Assembly: GCF_005239225.2 (NCBI RefSeq)
Contig: NC_133286.1
Span: 20,846,572-20,910,571, forward strand
DNA: 64,000 bases
Reading direction: 5' to 3'
DNA from: Populus alba
Taxonomy: Eukaryota > Streptophyta > Magnoliopsida > Malpighiales > Salicaceae
Below are positions 43,134-56,239 of the stretch, piece after piece; the first letter of the stretch is position 1, and every line of letters starts with the position of its first letter. Below the pieces are notes generated by a model. That model was not told the origin of the DNA and made no database searches. It was given only the letters and a program-made list of their open reading frames with translations. The position numbers and the translations under genes are program-made.

Positions 43134-43306
43134 AAAGTCCGTATGGTGTGATGATAAAGGGCTTGAGATCTGTATAATAGATCTCGAGTTCGAGTAAGGA
43201 TATACATTTTTTATAAGAATCTGGGACAGTCGAAGTTTTACTTGTTTACCTGAATTTAAAAAGTGCACTTTTTGGGAGATGAAGTTTCCTCGAATAAAAA
43301 AAAAAC
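43134..43306 (+). mobile_element. tRNA-derived SINE, plus strand (second family)
   Basis: A-box-like TATGGTGTGATGATAAAGGG begins at 43142. An anticodon-arm-like inverted repeat GAGATCT...AGATCTC spans 43165-43185. The B box GAGTTCGAGTAAG is at 43186-43198. The 3' end is CCTCGAATAAAAAAAAAAC. Direct repeats TGATTAATC at 43125-43133 and 43307-43315 look like a target-site duplication. The 3' body differs from the SINEs at 19.5 and 23.2 kb. Confidence 0.8.
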
Positions 43307-43629
43307 TGATTAATCTTTAATTTATTAATTTATCTTATTATTAAAATAATTTTATTATTCGAGTCAGGTTGGTAGAAATTAACCCTGTAAATTCATAATC
43401 TAGGCCTTTCCATGGATAGAGTTTTGCAATTATGGCATTTTTGAAGTTTTTCTTAATAATTACTAATGCTAAAAATTATTTTGGATTGCATGGTGTTCTC
43501 ACCTAACCACGGGAACCAATCTCTTTCCAGCTGTTGAAATGTCACTCTCTTGATATTTTCTGAGATCAAATGGACTGTCCAAGTCTGCCTTCCTCTTGAC
43601 GACAATAAATTTTTTTCAAAAAAAAATTC

Positions 43630-43715
43630 TATAAATACTCAAGAAATTAGCCTTTCAAACCATGCCCAAAAATTCTTACAACCTTCCATGGATATCGTCG
43701 TTGCTCCAATCATGA
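43630..43715 (+). promoter_or_regulatory. TATA box and overlapping upstream ORF of the NPF gene
   Basis: TATAAATA at 43630-43637 lies 51 bases before the chosen ATG, so transcription should start near 43660-43667. An out-of-frame ATG at 43662 opens a 17-codon upstream ORF ending at 43715, which overlaps the main start. If transcripts begin upstream of 43662 it would reduce translation. If they begin downstream it is irrelevant. Confidence 0.5.
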
Positions 43716-46700
43716 CTCGGAATGGTCAGGAAGAGACCAAGGTCGTCTCTACCCTGCGAAAACCCACCAAAGGTGGCTGGAATTCTGCCATCTTCATTAT
43801 CTGTAAGCTAAAAACTTCATCATCATCGTTTATTTTTCTTTGAACAAAAATTCTTCTTCTTTTAACGCTGTTCTAAAGAGTTGAAACTTTCATTTCATCA
43901 TGTATGGCTGTAGTTGTTGAGGTGAGTCTGAGGTTTGCCTACTATGGTTTGGCTGGTAACCTCATAACATACCTCACAAATGATCTTCATCAGTCGACTT
44001 CCACAGCCATCAAGAATGTCAACGCATGGGTTGGTGTATCAGCAATCTTCCCCATCTTCGGAGCAATTGTAGCCGACTCTTTACTTGGCCGCTTCAAGAC
44101 CATCCTTCTCGCCTCCGCCATTTACTTCCTCGTATGTTCACTGGCTACCATTTTTAACTCCCCTTCCTTCGTAACTTGTTATGGTAATTCTGAAGATATC
44201 CTGGTGCCTAACAGCTCCTGCAAAATCTAACTGTTCCTTCCCCAGAAGAACTCAGAACCTAGCCATAATGTGTGAAGCACACCCTCTGGCTAACTTGACT
44301 GAACTTGTTTTTGAGATTTTTTTTTCTTTGTGATGTTCATCTACTTACAACTACAAAGACTCTGCAGTACTTGACTTTTTGTTGATAATTCTGCTCGAAT
44401 GAATTTAAATCACAGGGGATGATTCTGTTGACCTTATCGGTCTCGGTAATTCCTATGCGTTACCGTGAGGCTGTGTTCTTTATTGCTCTCTACATACTAG
44501 CTGTTGGTGAAGGCGGGCACAAGCCATGTGTGCAGACCTTTGCAGCGGATCAGTTTGATGAGGAGAAGCCAGAGGAGAAGGCGGCCAAGAGTTCATTCTT
44601 CAATTGGTGGTACTTAGGTATAGTGGCTGGCGGATCTTCTGCTGTCCTGTTGGTCATTTACATTCAGGTAAACCGGGCTTTGTATTATTTCCCAATTTTC
44701 CGATGGAAATGAGAGTAACACTTCACTTCTTATACCACAGCTGTTAAACCCGGCTTCACTAAGTGGTTTGATTCAAAACACGGCTCGAGGCAAGTTTAAA
44801 AAATAAAAAGAGTTGATTTAACATGACACATAATCAACTCAACAAGTCAACACGAGATCCAATCAAAACTTAAATTATTTAAATAAAAAAAAATATAGTT
44901 TTAACTTGAAAATTTAAAATAATTTTGTTTTAATTGAATCGGGTTAACCTTAACTAACCCATGACCTAATACTTTAAGTTGGGTCATGGACCAGACCGAG
45001 TCTTCATTGCTATGCTTTTTACCCATGACCCAATACTTGATACTCAAACGCATTAATGTTAAGAAATTATGTGGCATTGATGAACGTGGAATGTAATATT
45101 GAAATTGTGATGATGTGATGAATAGGACAATGTGGGATGGACAGCAGGATTTGGAATGCTGACAGGAGCGTTAGGGGTGGCATTGTTTATATTCTTAGCA
45201 GGAATTAAGAGATACAGGAAACAAGCTCCAGTGAAAAGCCCTTTCACCATGGTGGCACAAGTATTTGTGGCAGCCATGAGGAAGCGGCGCGTGATCGAGA
45301 CTCACCAAGGTTTGGGCATTTGTTATGAGGCAGTAGGGACTGACGTGGAAGGTCGACCCGGCAACAGTCGAACTTTGGCTGCCACAAATCAATACAGGTA
45401 TCAGTCAATTCAAAAGGCAAGCATATAGTGTAAAAGTCTCCTCTTATCTTCGATGGCCATGTTGAAATGAAGAACAAGGGGGTTAATGGTTAGTATTGGT
45501 CGGGGTCATATCAATGAACATTGCTGCCTCTTAATGGGTTTGCCTAGTGTTAGATTCGTTGGCCTAAAAATGCTCACTCAAGGTGCAGGCATCAATTTTA
45601 TTTGGATTTTCTGAGAAAAAGTGCTGTTTGGTATGCAAGAAAATGCAACCATGCAAAGCATCTTAGAGATTCGCTGCCTCCACAATAACTCTCTGTTCAC
45701 ACTTCAGACCCTAGACAAGCATAGTAATTTCTTCAAGACTAAGCCTCTGTTATTCAAAAACTTGAGGTTTCTGGGAACAGAATTTTATTTAACAACTTAA
45801 ATTCAGTAAATCCTCTAGTTTTAAGAATCTAAAACTAAGTTTAAAGAAACTTTAAGCTCTGATCTGTTAATTTGCTTTAATGGTGAGGAACAGAGGGTGG
45901 CATGGGCTCCCTGAAACTCTAGCACATCAAGAATAGCTGTAAATTATATCCTCTATACCTGTTTTATCCTGGACAGGACAAGTCCTGTCAAGATCATCAG
46001 TGCACTGCTTCCTTTTTCTGTTCAACAGAATCAAGCCATGTTCAATAAAGAATGTTAACTTTTATTTTTAAGGTAGATTAATCGAGTCTTTTTGCTTTGC
46101 TTTCTCTTGAATAGAATCAGTTAAGCCATACTTCAGCCAAAATCATTAACAACTTTTCTTTCTCCGAGGAACAATCTTTGCTTTCTTGAAAAAAGAATGG
46201 AATCCAACCTGCTATCAAATCACTGATAGCTTTCTTGCTTTCAGGTAGCATCAAGATTTCCCCCCCTACTTTCCAGGTGGCTCCAGGTCATCAATTTCTT
46301 TTTTCTTTGCTTTCTCTCAACTCTCGAGTAGAAAAGTCTAACCTTCTCCTGAAACCATATCTTCCACATCAGAAAGAGGGGCCTAGCTTAGTTTTGGTGA
46401 TAATTATTAAGTATTTCTCTAAAAGCAGTGGGTTTTTCCACTTTGCAAGAATCAACTTTTATCATTTCACATATTAATAAATGGGTGGCGCAAAATTTTA
46501 TGTTTTTTAATTTAATTTCTACACCTTTTTTTCAACAATTTAGTTTTAATTAAAAATCAATTAATTTTGATTTCTTATAAAAAAACGAGATTGAAAAAAA
46601 AGAATCAAAATGAAAAACACATCAAACATTGAAGGCATACCATAAATTTCACAAAATATACACTTTAGTTCTTAAACTTTAGTGCCTCAATGTTTTTCTA

Positions 46701-49700
46701 ATTCAATTTTAGTATAAAAGTTTATTTTTGTTATTTTTAAGTTCTTGGTTGAGAGAGGATAGAGAAAGAGGTCATTGAATTCCAGCATTGAAAAGAAAAA
46801 AGTGTCGTTGACACCGATTTAAACCACCAAAATGGACAATATTTTTGTTCGATGATTTCATTTAATAAAAGAAGTTTATATTAGGTATTTTTGTGCTTTT
46901 AAATTTCATGAAAAAAATATATATGAACTCAGGTTTATTTTGGTTTTTGGGGCGGTGTTTTGAGTCATGGATAAGTTTATCACGGTTTTTGTGGTGTTTT
47001 AAGTCAAAATAAGTTTTTTAAAAAAGGCTTTTGCTTAAAAACAATTTAAGTCCTGATTTCTCAGCCACCGTAGTGGTCGTAATCTGGACAAATCTGACGA
47101 CACATCATATGATTTTTTTTCAAAAAAATTAGGGTGAATGACATGTTATTTGTTCTAGTTGCAAACAAAAAAATTAACGGCCCAATCATGTGGGACCTTA
47201 ACAAGATAGGCCAAGCGAGCTAGCCTAGTATGCTAGGCACATTAGCGTCTGACTTTTTTTTTTTTTTTCTAATTATTTTTTAAAATTAATGATTTTTTTT
47301 ATGGTTTTTTCTCTAATTGTTTTAATTTATATTTAAATTAGTATCCTTCTCTTTTTCATTTTGTTTGGGAAGCATTTATTAAATAATTATTATTTTTTTA
47401 ATTATGTATTTAAATTTAAAGAGTTTTTTTATTTTTTTATAATTTTATTTTTATTTTTATACGAATAAATTTTATTTTAAAAAATAAAAAAATATTTTCA
47501 AATATTTAACCTGCATTAAAACACGGATGACATGACTAGTGATAATTGTATCAAGTATCAAGTCCATGTTAGGTGGTTAACTGAGGTGACGTTGTAGGCT
47601 TTTTAATGATAAGATGTTGTTATGAAAAAAAATTACAAATTAACCAAAACTAAAGCAGAGAAAATATTATAATATTTTTATTATTCATCCTCTCACAATT
47701 GAACATGGATTGTAATGGTATTTTAAAAAAAAAAATATTTTGATTTTAAAATTTTTTGTTTACATGATTGGGCTATTTTAAGCATACGATTGAACCCAAT
47801 TGCTTTTTGTTTTTTTGGAAGTAAATGTTGAATTAAAAAAAAAAACTAAATTGAAAAACATATGTAACTTAGCGATAATTTTGAAATTTGTGTCTTAATT
47901 TTTTAAATTATATTTTTATTTATAGTTAATGATTTTTTTTTTCATTTACTTACACAATAGTTTGTAATTTATTTAATTTTTTATGATTTTTTTGCATAAA
48001 AAACACGTTGAAAAATTATACATGTTCAATTTTTTTATCTTGTATTGGTATTTTTAATTTTTTATTCTTATGATTTTTTATTTTCAATTTCACCCTTTAA
48101 TCCAAGGTGATGGTGTGTTATTTTTTTTTTCATTATGGTTTTTTTTCTTTTTTCTTTTTTTAAATTTTAATTTTTTTATCAATACATTTTTTTATATTTA
48201 TGCTTTAATTAATACCACTTCTCTGTTATTTGTTATTTTTTTTTAACTTTTTTTCAATAGAAATTATTTTTTAATTATATTAGGTGTGTTTAATTTTTTT
48301 AAGAGATTATTATGATTCATTTGTAAATGTTTTATTATTTTAAATAGATTAAATATTTATTTTTTATGATATTTTTAATATATACAGTCTTGCATAATTT
48401 TGTTTTTCCTTCATTTTATTCTATAAATTTTATATGTGTGTGAATTTTTTTACAAACTGATTTTAATAAACAAAATCATTAAACATAACCATATAAATGA
48501 CTCTTTTTTTGCTTTTGAATAAAGGGTTTTTTTTTTCATGTTATCTTGGTCACTTTATATATATATATTCTTGTTTGATATCATTTTTTTTTCAAAATAA
48601 TTCAAATAAAGCTAGTTTATTTAGTTTCATCAGAACTATAACCCGAGTTATTAGATTTCTCAACTTTTTTTTAAACATGATTGGGGTGCCTAAATATTTT
48701 ACATAAAAAATCAGATGTGCAAATACAAATATAGTAAAAACTAAAACAACATTATTTTGGAAAAAAAAAATTTAAAAATTAAACATTACTTCAATTTTAA
48801 TAAAGTGATGAGTCAATTCACCAGGTAACCCATGTTTGATCAATTAACTTTCCAGGAAGTTCCAAAGCAAGCCTGGCTGAGCTTGACCCTTGATTAGTGG
48901 GTCATTGTATCAACATGTCAGGTCACCTAGAGTTGTCTTGTTAACATTTAACTATAACACTAAAATAAAGAAAATATCATAATCAATGACATGCTGGGAT
49001 TAGGTTTATAATAGGAAAAAAAAGTATGGATAAGCAAATCTATGAAATCATATTTTTTAGTTGGGGAGAAATTAAGCATGTCATTTATATCCATTATTCA
49101 TAGACTAGCGTTCATTACATGGTGAACTTTCAGGTTCTTGGACAAGGCCATGATCATTGACAATTTGGATGCCTCAAGCAAGCCAAGAAACCCTTGGCGT
49201 TTATGCTCACTCAACCAGGTGGAAGAAGTGAAGCTTGTGCTGCGCCTCCTCCCCATCTGGTTAAGTTGCTTCATGTTCACGGCGGTATTAGTTCAAACAC
49301 ACACTCTTTTCATCAAGCAAGGCAGCACAATGATCAGATCAATAGGACCAAACTTCCAAGTTCCACCAGCATCATTCCAAAGCCTCGTAGGCCTCACGAT
49401 CCTCTTTACCATTCCGATCTATGACCGCATCTTCGTCCCTGCGGCAAGAAAATTAACCGGACACCGCTCTGGTATAACTATGCTACAACGGATTGGCATT
49501 GGCCTGTTCCTGTCTATAGTTGAAATGGTAGTAGCAGCTCAAGTGGAGGCTAAAAGGGTTGGCCTCGCAAGAGAGCACGGTCTGATGGACACCCCAAAAG
49601 CAACAATCCCGATGAGTGTCTGGTGGATACTCCCACAGTACATGATCAGCGGAATATCAGATGTGTTCACTGTCGTCGGATTGCAGGAACTGTTCTACGA

Positions 49701-49974
49701 TCAAATGCCGGAATCGATGAGAAGCCTCGGAGCTGCAGCCCATATAAGTGTGATCGGAGTTGGGAGCTTTATCAACACTGCTATTATAACTGCGGTGCAG
49801 GCCATTACAGCCAGGTCCACTGGCATTTTACTTGGTGACAATCTAAACCGTGCCCATGTTGACTACTTCTACTGGGTGATGGCAGCTTTGAGTGCTTTAA
49901 ATTTTTGTGTTTACTTGTGGATTGCTAGTGGTTTTGTGTACAAAAAAGTTGAAGGTGAGGAGGAACCACGATAG
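43688..49974 (+). CDS. NPF (NRT1/PTR family) proton-coupled transporter, complete
   Basis: Membrane transporter of the NPF family (nitrate, peptides, hormones or secondary metabolites; substrate not predictable), closest in style to subfamily NPF5. Exons 43688-43802, 43914-44131, 44416-44667, 45126-45397 and 49134-49974 have GT-AG borders and consistent phases, giving 565 residues, a normal length. The start MDIVVAPIMTRNG follows a TATA box; an ATG at 43712 is an alternative. Conserved marks include FAYYG and NLITYLT in helix 1-2, ADSLLGRFKTI, GEGGHKPCVQTFAADQF (the PTR2 signature), WWYLG, and FLDKAMI at the start of the cytosolic-loop exon. The C-terminal helices include ISDVFTVVGLQELFYDQMP. 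Helix 1 reads EVSLR where most members have the proton-coupling ExxER, so the second Glu (position 44) is Leu. The last intron is 3.7 kb and repeat-filled. No disruption seen. Confidence 0.92.
44740..45060. repeat. Dispersed repeat remnant in NPF intron 3
   Basis: CAGCTGTTAAACCCGGCTTC at the left, then paired GGGTTAACC..., ACTAACCCATGACC and GGGTCATGGACC motifs, ending near TTGCTATGC. Related motif strings occur at 36720-36790 and 55660-55890. Probably a non-coding transposable element family; class unknown. Confidence 0.5.
45398..49133. other. Large NPF intron 4 with repeat sequence
   Basis: The intron runs from AG|GTATCAG to TTTCAG|G. The first kilobase has near-genic base composition but no supported ORF. 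From about 46480 it is AT-rich low-complexity sequence (T runs at 47250-47470 and 48120-48300). A GC-richer patch with repeat-like GGTAACCCATG/GGGTCATTG lies at 48820-48950. No nested gene was recognised. Confidence 0.6.
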
Positions 49975-52900
49975 AGCAGGGGATTGGGCTTGGACATGTA
50001 GATGCAAAAACACGAGGTTATATTTGCAACATTTAAGCATAAATTATTAGAGAAAGTAATTAAGTAAATCACTTTTTTTTTCATTATAAAATTTATATTT
50101 CAGTAGCTTTTTTTAATGAGTTGAGTCGTAACACAATGTAGGTTCAATAAGGTCACGTATTTATGTTTAATAAAATCATCAATTGAAGTATTTAATTATT
50201 TACTTATTATTAAAATGAGTTGATTATTAAAGTCATTATTAAATTTTGAATTATTTAATGACCTTAATAAAAAAAAATAAGCTTCAATAAATAATTTTAA
50301 AAATACTTTATCAGTTTAATGACCTTAAAAAATTAAAAATAAATAGTAATCAGTGAAACAAAATGTAATAATTTAATATTGTGTCCCCAAATATTATTTA
50401 GATTTGCCAAAACCCGTCCCGGCCCGCTCGTATTGGGCTAAATGGTCATACATTTTACTTGGGCTTCTCCACAAATTGAAGTCCATATTATTAACTCAGC
50501 ATGGGATCGCGTTTGGACTCCATAACAAAAGGACCATGGGAAAAGGGATAAAACTCAAAAAGGTCCCTAATATTTAGGAGTTTTTGGTTGTGTCCCCAGA
50601 CATTTTTTGTCAGAATTCTCAATCAAGTCTCGCCATGTATATCTAATAATATGAACTTGAACTTTCATTGAAGAAAAGAAACAACGCTGTTTTTTAAGGA
50701 GCTCGATGTTTCTCATTGAAAATCCGTGAGAAGTTTGGATGAGAAATTAAATCGAGAATTGTTTAATACTTAGGCGATTTAAGTTCTTTGATTGGATTTA
50801 GAGTTTAAATATTTTTTTGTAACCAAATTTATTTAAATCAAAATATGCGAAATTCTGATAGAATCAATGCTAAATAACCTTCAATAATGATTCATAATTA
50901 TTATATGGATTGATAAAGTTTAGACTTTTGAGGGTATCATTTTCGTGCTTTTTTTTATTTTGCTTTTATAAAAGTAATAATTTTTTTTTTGATAACCTGG
51001 ATATCCTCATATCCTATTTAAATGGTGAGATTATTTCGTTCGAGGTTCGTGGTGTCTCTTTTTTGATAAATGTGTTTTTTAAATATCAAACTTGTATTTT
51101 CATCCTTACAAGAATATAGCGATGCTTTAACCGCTAGATCAACATTTTATTGGTTTGTAGTAATAATATTAAACTATAGATCCACTTATTACTATTTATT
51201 TTTAATTTTTTAAAGAGCATGAAGTTGACTTTAAATATTTTAAACTAAATAGAAGGTAAGCAAAATAGATATTTGATATTTTATCAGCTGCGGCGTCATC
51301 AACTAATAATTCCTAATTCTTATAACAGCTAAAAAAAATACATTTTTTTTAGAACATTGTTCAGGTAAACATTAATTATCCTTATTATGTAGCAATTGTT
51401 GGAGCTAAGGAGTAATCTCAGTGTGTTGTTGGTATTGTAATAGTTTTTGGGTGACAATTTAAAAAAAAACTATAAATTATAGTTTTTTTAACTAATATTT
51501 TTTAAAAAAAAGTTTTAGTTGGATTTATATAAAATTATATTTTATATTAATTAACCAAGTATTTTATAGCAATTATGTGATTAAAACAAAACACGAAATG
51601 CATATTAATGTTCATAGTCATATTTTTTTATATTTTTCAGCCGTTGTTGTTTTTTACTAGAATTGAATTTTAGGAAATTAGTTTCAATGAATTATAGTTA
51701 TTAGTTTTGATTTGTGAATTGTTCTAAAATTAGTTTTTACAGGAGGTTATATTAATCAAAGTTGATAGATATAATTGGATAGAAAGGATTAACTAAAACC
51801 ATTATAAAATAAGAAGGATTAAATTACAGAATTAATTAATTAATTACATAATTCTTACCGCTGCAATAATTAAAAGATGCGTTTATACTTATTCCAAAAG
51901 GCATTTTTTTCTTGGAAACCAGAGGGTAAATTATGATTAGGTCCCTATTGTGTTTCGTGATTTTGTATGTCTCTCCTACTTTTAATGTCATAAATTAGAC
52001 CATTGATCACTTGAGTTGATGATTAAAAACCATAAGAATGACTAAATTACAAAATAAAATATAGAAACACAAGGCTTCAATATCGAGGGTTTTAAACTAA
52101 ATTAATTAGTTAATTATTTTGTTAAGAATATAGGGATTAAATGATAGCTTAGTGTAAATTAGTTCCGTCTTGACTTCTGACCTATAAAAGGATTGGGTCA
52201 CCAAGTCAATCATTATTTTTTTTCATCACAACAATATTAATTTATTTTAAAATATTAAATTTTTATATTGATCCGATTTAATTTAAATTATATTTAGAAA
52301 CTATTAATAAATATTATGATAATTTTTATTTTTTTCAACTATAAATAAAAAATAATTTAATTAGTCAAATTGTTTATACTTTTTCTACTTAATCTTATAC
52401 ATACTTACGTTTGAAACTTTAATTATATAAAAGTTAAAAATAACATATTTTTTATTTAATTTATATATAAAAATCCATCTAGTTTTAATCTAATATTTTT
52501 TTAAAAAAAACCTGTTTTCTTACTATCATAACTAAAATTCTACTGACTATCACAATATCAAACACATACTTAATTAGATTAACCCAAACATGTTTGTTTA
52601 ATAATTATGAACCAAAATAAATATCAAACAAGCAATTATTTAGCAGGAGGACACCATCACATGAATTATTAGTGCCTTACTGGCACCTGAAGACAACACA
52701 TCCTGCATGGGATTTTGGAGCGCTCGGACCGCGTCGTTCCGAAGTCGGTGCCTCCCTTCGAAGCAACTGCAGTTTTCTACTACCTTTGCTTTTTAAAAAT
52801 ATATTTTTCTTACAGATATATTAAAATATTTTTTAACCCCCTCAAAATCCTTCCCATGCACGAAAAATGCAGGGAATCTCACATTGATCAAGAAAGCAGT

Positions 52901-54684
52901 AAACAAAATAGAAGATCATCCCGTACGAAGTGAAAGGTCAGAAAATAAGCAAATAAAATCCCACAAAAACAAGATCCTTGATACCATGAAGATACTTCGA
53001 ATTTCTAAATAGCAGTGACACAGGGATTCCATGGATACGAATAAGTTCATAGTTAATTAAACAAATCCCACAACGAGGAAGAAGATAAGAGCACATGATT
53101 TGGCACTGGAGAGTGATGGCACCAGATCTCCCATGGTGATTTGGTGGGTTCGTGCCCCCACCTCCCTTCTTCTGGGTTTTATCTGCTAGCCATTTTGTGG
53201 ATCTTAATGCTAGTTAGAACTGTACATGCTCTGGTTCTTTGGAACTTCAAATAAAAAAAAATGTTGCAGCTGTCTACCAAGAATATTGCGATAATTTCTT
53301 TTCACTCAAGAAATAATGTGATGTTGTTTTTTCCTGGTTATTGTTTTCATCATGATTTCATCCAATTATCCCATGTTATCAGGATTAGATTTTCATGTTT
53401 CTTGGAAGAAATCTCATGAGTAATATCTAAAAGAAAAATGTGATTTGAATTCGAAATTGATTTAGGTTTTAATTAGTTCGTTGCCATGGTGATTCTTAGC
53501 ATCAAATCACTTTATTAATTGAACAATTATCGCAATTTTCATTAACTATTTTATCAATTAAATTAATTGACACCGATTTTTAATGTAATTTGCGTGTTAA
53601 TTAGTTAAACTAGAATAAATGGGGAAAAAACGTGTAAGAAAGAAAGATGAAAATCAATAATAATAAAATCAATAATATTGGGCATCATTTTGAGACAAAA
53701 AAAAATCAATAATAATAAAAATAAAATAGACATGTCTGATTGTATTTTTTTATTATTTTAAAATTGTATTAGAGATAAATTTATTTATATTCTCATCTTC
53801 ATTTCTTTGAAAAAATACAATCAAATATATATATGTGTGTCTTTTATCTCTATTTTTTTTGTTATAAAATTTTATATTGTCGTTTCTATTTTTTAATAAA
53901 ACACAACCAAATATTTTATATTTATTTTTTATTTGGGTTATGAAACACTAGCCAAAGCATAATATTTTATATCTCTAAAGATGATTAGCTTTGGTGATGG
54001 TATCTAATTAGCATGTTTTCTTGTATTTCTTTTTAAGTTTGCCCATAATTAGGTGGCCCTTCGCTGTCGATCTCTGCTTTGGTGGATTTCCATATTTTAT
54101 CAGCAAAAAAGTTTGGTATAAAAAAAATATGTTATCTGATAGAAATACAAACACAACCTTAACAGATACGAAACAAGATAACAATCAGCCCATTATTCAG
54201 TGATCTCCTCGAAAGCAACCAAGATCTTACGACGGCCCTGAGTAGCAAATCTGCGGTGGAATAATGAAAATATTCATGATGATTTTGACCTAAAACCTGG
54301 TATTCTAAATTCGGTGGACGGTCCAACAGGTTGCATGGTTAGAAGTCTCATCTCATGCTGGGTTGTAATTGGATATCATAAGCACCACCAATTAAAATCA
54401 TATTATATTCCTTGAGATTTTATTTTTTTTGGATCTATAGTTAGGTCGAGATTTGCTTAGGCTTGATATAGAAGTTTTCATGTCTTCCTTGGAAATATAT
54501 AGTTTTTAATGAATAATGCTAATTTCATGAACCACTCAAAGAAAATTTATGCAGTCCATTCATTGAATAAAACTTATTAGGTAAAATTAGAGTCACTTTT
54601 TTGAATTAATAACATTGATATACTTTTTTTAATTTTTTCTAGTGTGGAACTCAGACCAACTCCTTTTAAGGAATTATCTGGCTT
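49975..54684. other. Intergenic, no gene seen
   Basis: AT-rich DNA. Patches at 50400-50660 (CCCGTCCCGGCCCGCTCG...) and 51930-52010 (AGGTCCCTATTGTG...) look like old transposon sequence. At 52715-52830 a GAAGCAACTGCAGTTTTCT segment followed by AT-rich sequence resembles the dispersed MITE-like family. No recognisable protein. Confidence 0.5.
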
Positions 54685-54840
54685 TGCAGTTTTTTTAAAA
54701 GATTTATATTTTTAGTTTTAAAATAATAATTTTTTAGTATTTTTTTATCATTTTGATATATCATTATTAAAAATATAAAAAAATTATTTTAATATATTTT
54801 TTTTTAAAAAATAATATTTACCATTATCTCAATCATATTC
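54685..54840. repeat. AT-rich MITE-like dispersed repeat
   Basis: GCAGTTTTTTTAAAAGAT at the left; the core has ATCATTTTGATATATCATTA and ATTATTTTAATATATTTTT; it ends near ACCATTATCTCAATCA. Same family as 36935 and 39190. Confidence 0.55.
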
Positions 54841-56239
54841 TAGATGTAAAACAGGTATGTCAAAGTTATTGTACTGAATTGACTGCTTTTAATTCATTTC
54901 CCTTCATTTTGTTTCTTTCAAACTTCAAGTGCTCCTTACTTATCAATGTTTTATCTTTTACTTGTATAACCAATGTTTTTTACAATCAGATATTTTTTAG
55001 GATAGTCAAAAAATAATAAAATTAATATGTTAAATCCATGATATGTATAGTATTTATAAAAAATTTTAGCTCAGCCTATATATTCAACTCATTTCAAGTT
55101 TAAAAAATAAATAAATCCAGTTTATATTTTATAAAATATCAAAATTTATATTATATATAATTACGGGTCAATCAAAACCCCCCACCTATTATATCCATGA
55201 AGACATGCTTATCCATGGTCAAATCCACGACTAATTAATTTGTACACCAAACAACACACAACAAGACAAGATACAATGTCCCAACAACAAAAAAAAACCT
55301 AAAAATTAATTAATTCCCATGGATCAGAATAAAATGTGAAGTTTCAATTGCCAAATTCAATTTTTATTTTATTTTTTACCTAGTAATCCTCACATGTTAT
55401 TGTTAATAGAATCAATTCAGACGATCCTATCCACAAAGAAATCTAAGTTTTGAGGTTGCCCTCTTTGAAAAAATGGCAAATTAGGGTCGAATGCTGCTAT
55501 TGGCTAAAAAAAAAATATTTCATTGCTGTAGCACGTCATGCACGTCCATGGCACCCTCAAACCGTACCTTAGCTTGTGATTGAAAAGGTCAAGTAGGGGG
55601 GCCCTCCTAATCACAATTATTAAACCTTATTCAAGCTGCCACTCGTTGTGAGTGCTGTGTTATGACTCGAATAGGTTAACCGACATAACTTGATAGATTA
55701 AAAAAAAAAAATTAAAGAACAAAAAGAAGTTATTTTTTAAAAAACAAATCAATGGATTTTAAGTGTGTCATGAGTTGTTTGACTGAAAAAAATGTAGTGA
55801 AATTTAATTTAATTTATTAAACTTGACCTGGGTTAGAAAATAGATCAACGAGTTGGCCTGGTTAACTCGTTATGTCACGTTGAGTTGCTTGAATAGTTAT
55901 CTTAAAAGCTCAATCGAAAGGGTCAAAATTTGAAAAATTATTATAATGAGTATGGTTCAATTATTAAAATAGAAAAATGAACCACATAACACCGTCTTTG
56001 CTTGTTGTCTAATTCAAAATTCAACCTAGAAGATCCTTAAGATTCTCGAGGAAATCTGCCGGATCTTGCTTTCCAAACTGTCCAGATTTTCTACAGGATT
56101 TTCACCTCCCATGGCTTCCCATTTAAAAGTCCTCCACCTTCCCTCCCTTCTCTTCATCCCCTTGTGGCTGCTTTCTTGGTTTCAGTATTCTTTCTTCTTG
56201 TTTCTTTTCTTGGCCTGACGCATCACTAGCGGAACTGTG
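54841..56239. other. Upstream region of the response regulator
   Basis: No coding region. Degenerate repeat motifs (GGTTAACCGACATAACTTGA, GGCCTGGTTAACTCG) occur at 55660-55890. Closer to the gene, TTTAAAAG at 56122-56129 is a weak TATA-like box. A pyrimidine-rich leader (CCTCCACCTTCCCTCCC...) precedes the ATG. Confidence 0.45.

Noticed and set aside
46235..46477. Plus-strand ORF of 80 codons in the NPF intron
   Set aside because: No recognisable domain and not in phase with NPF exons.
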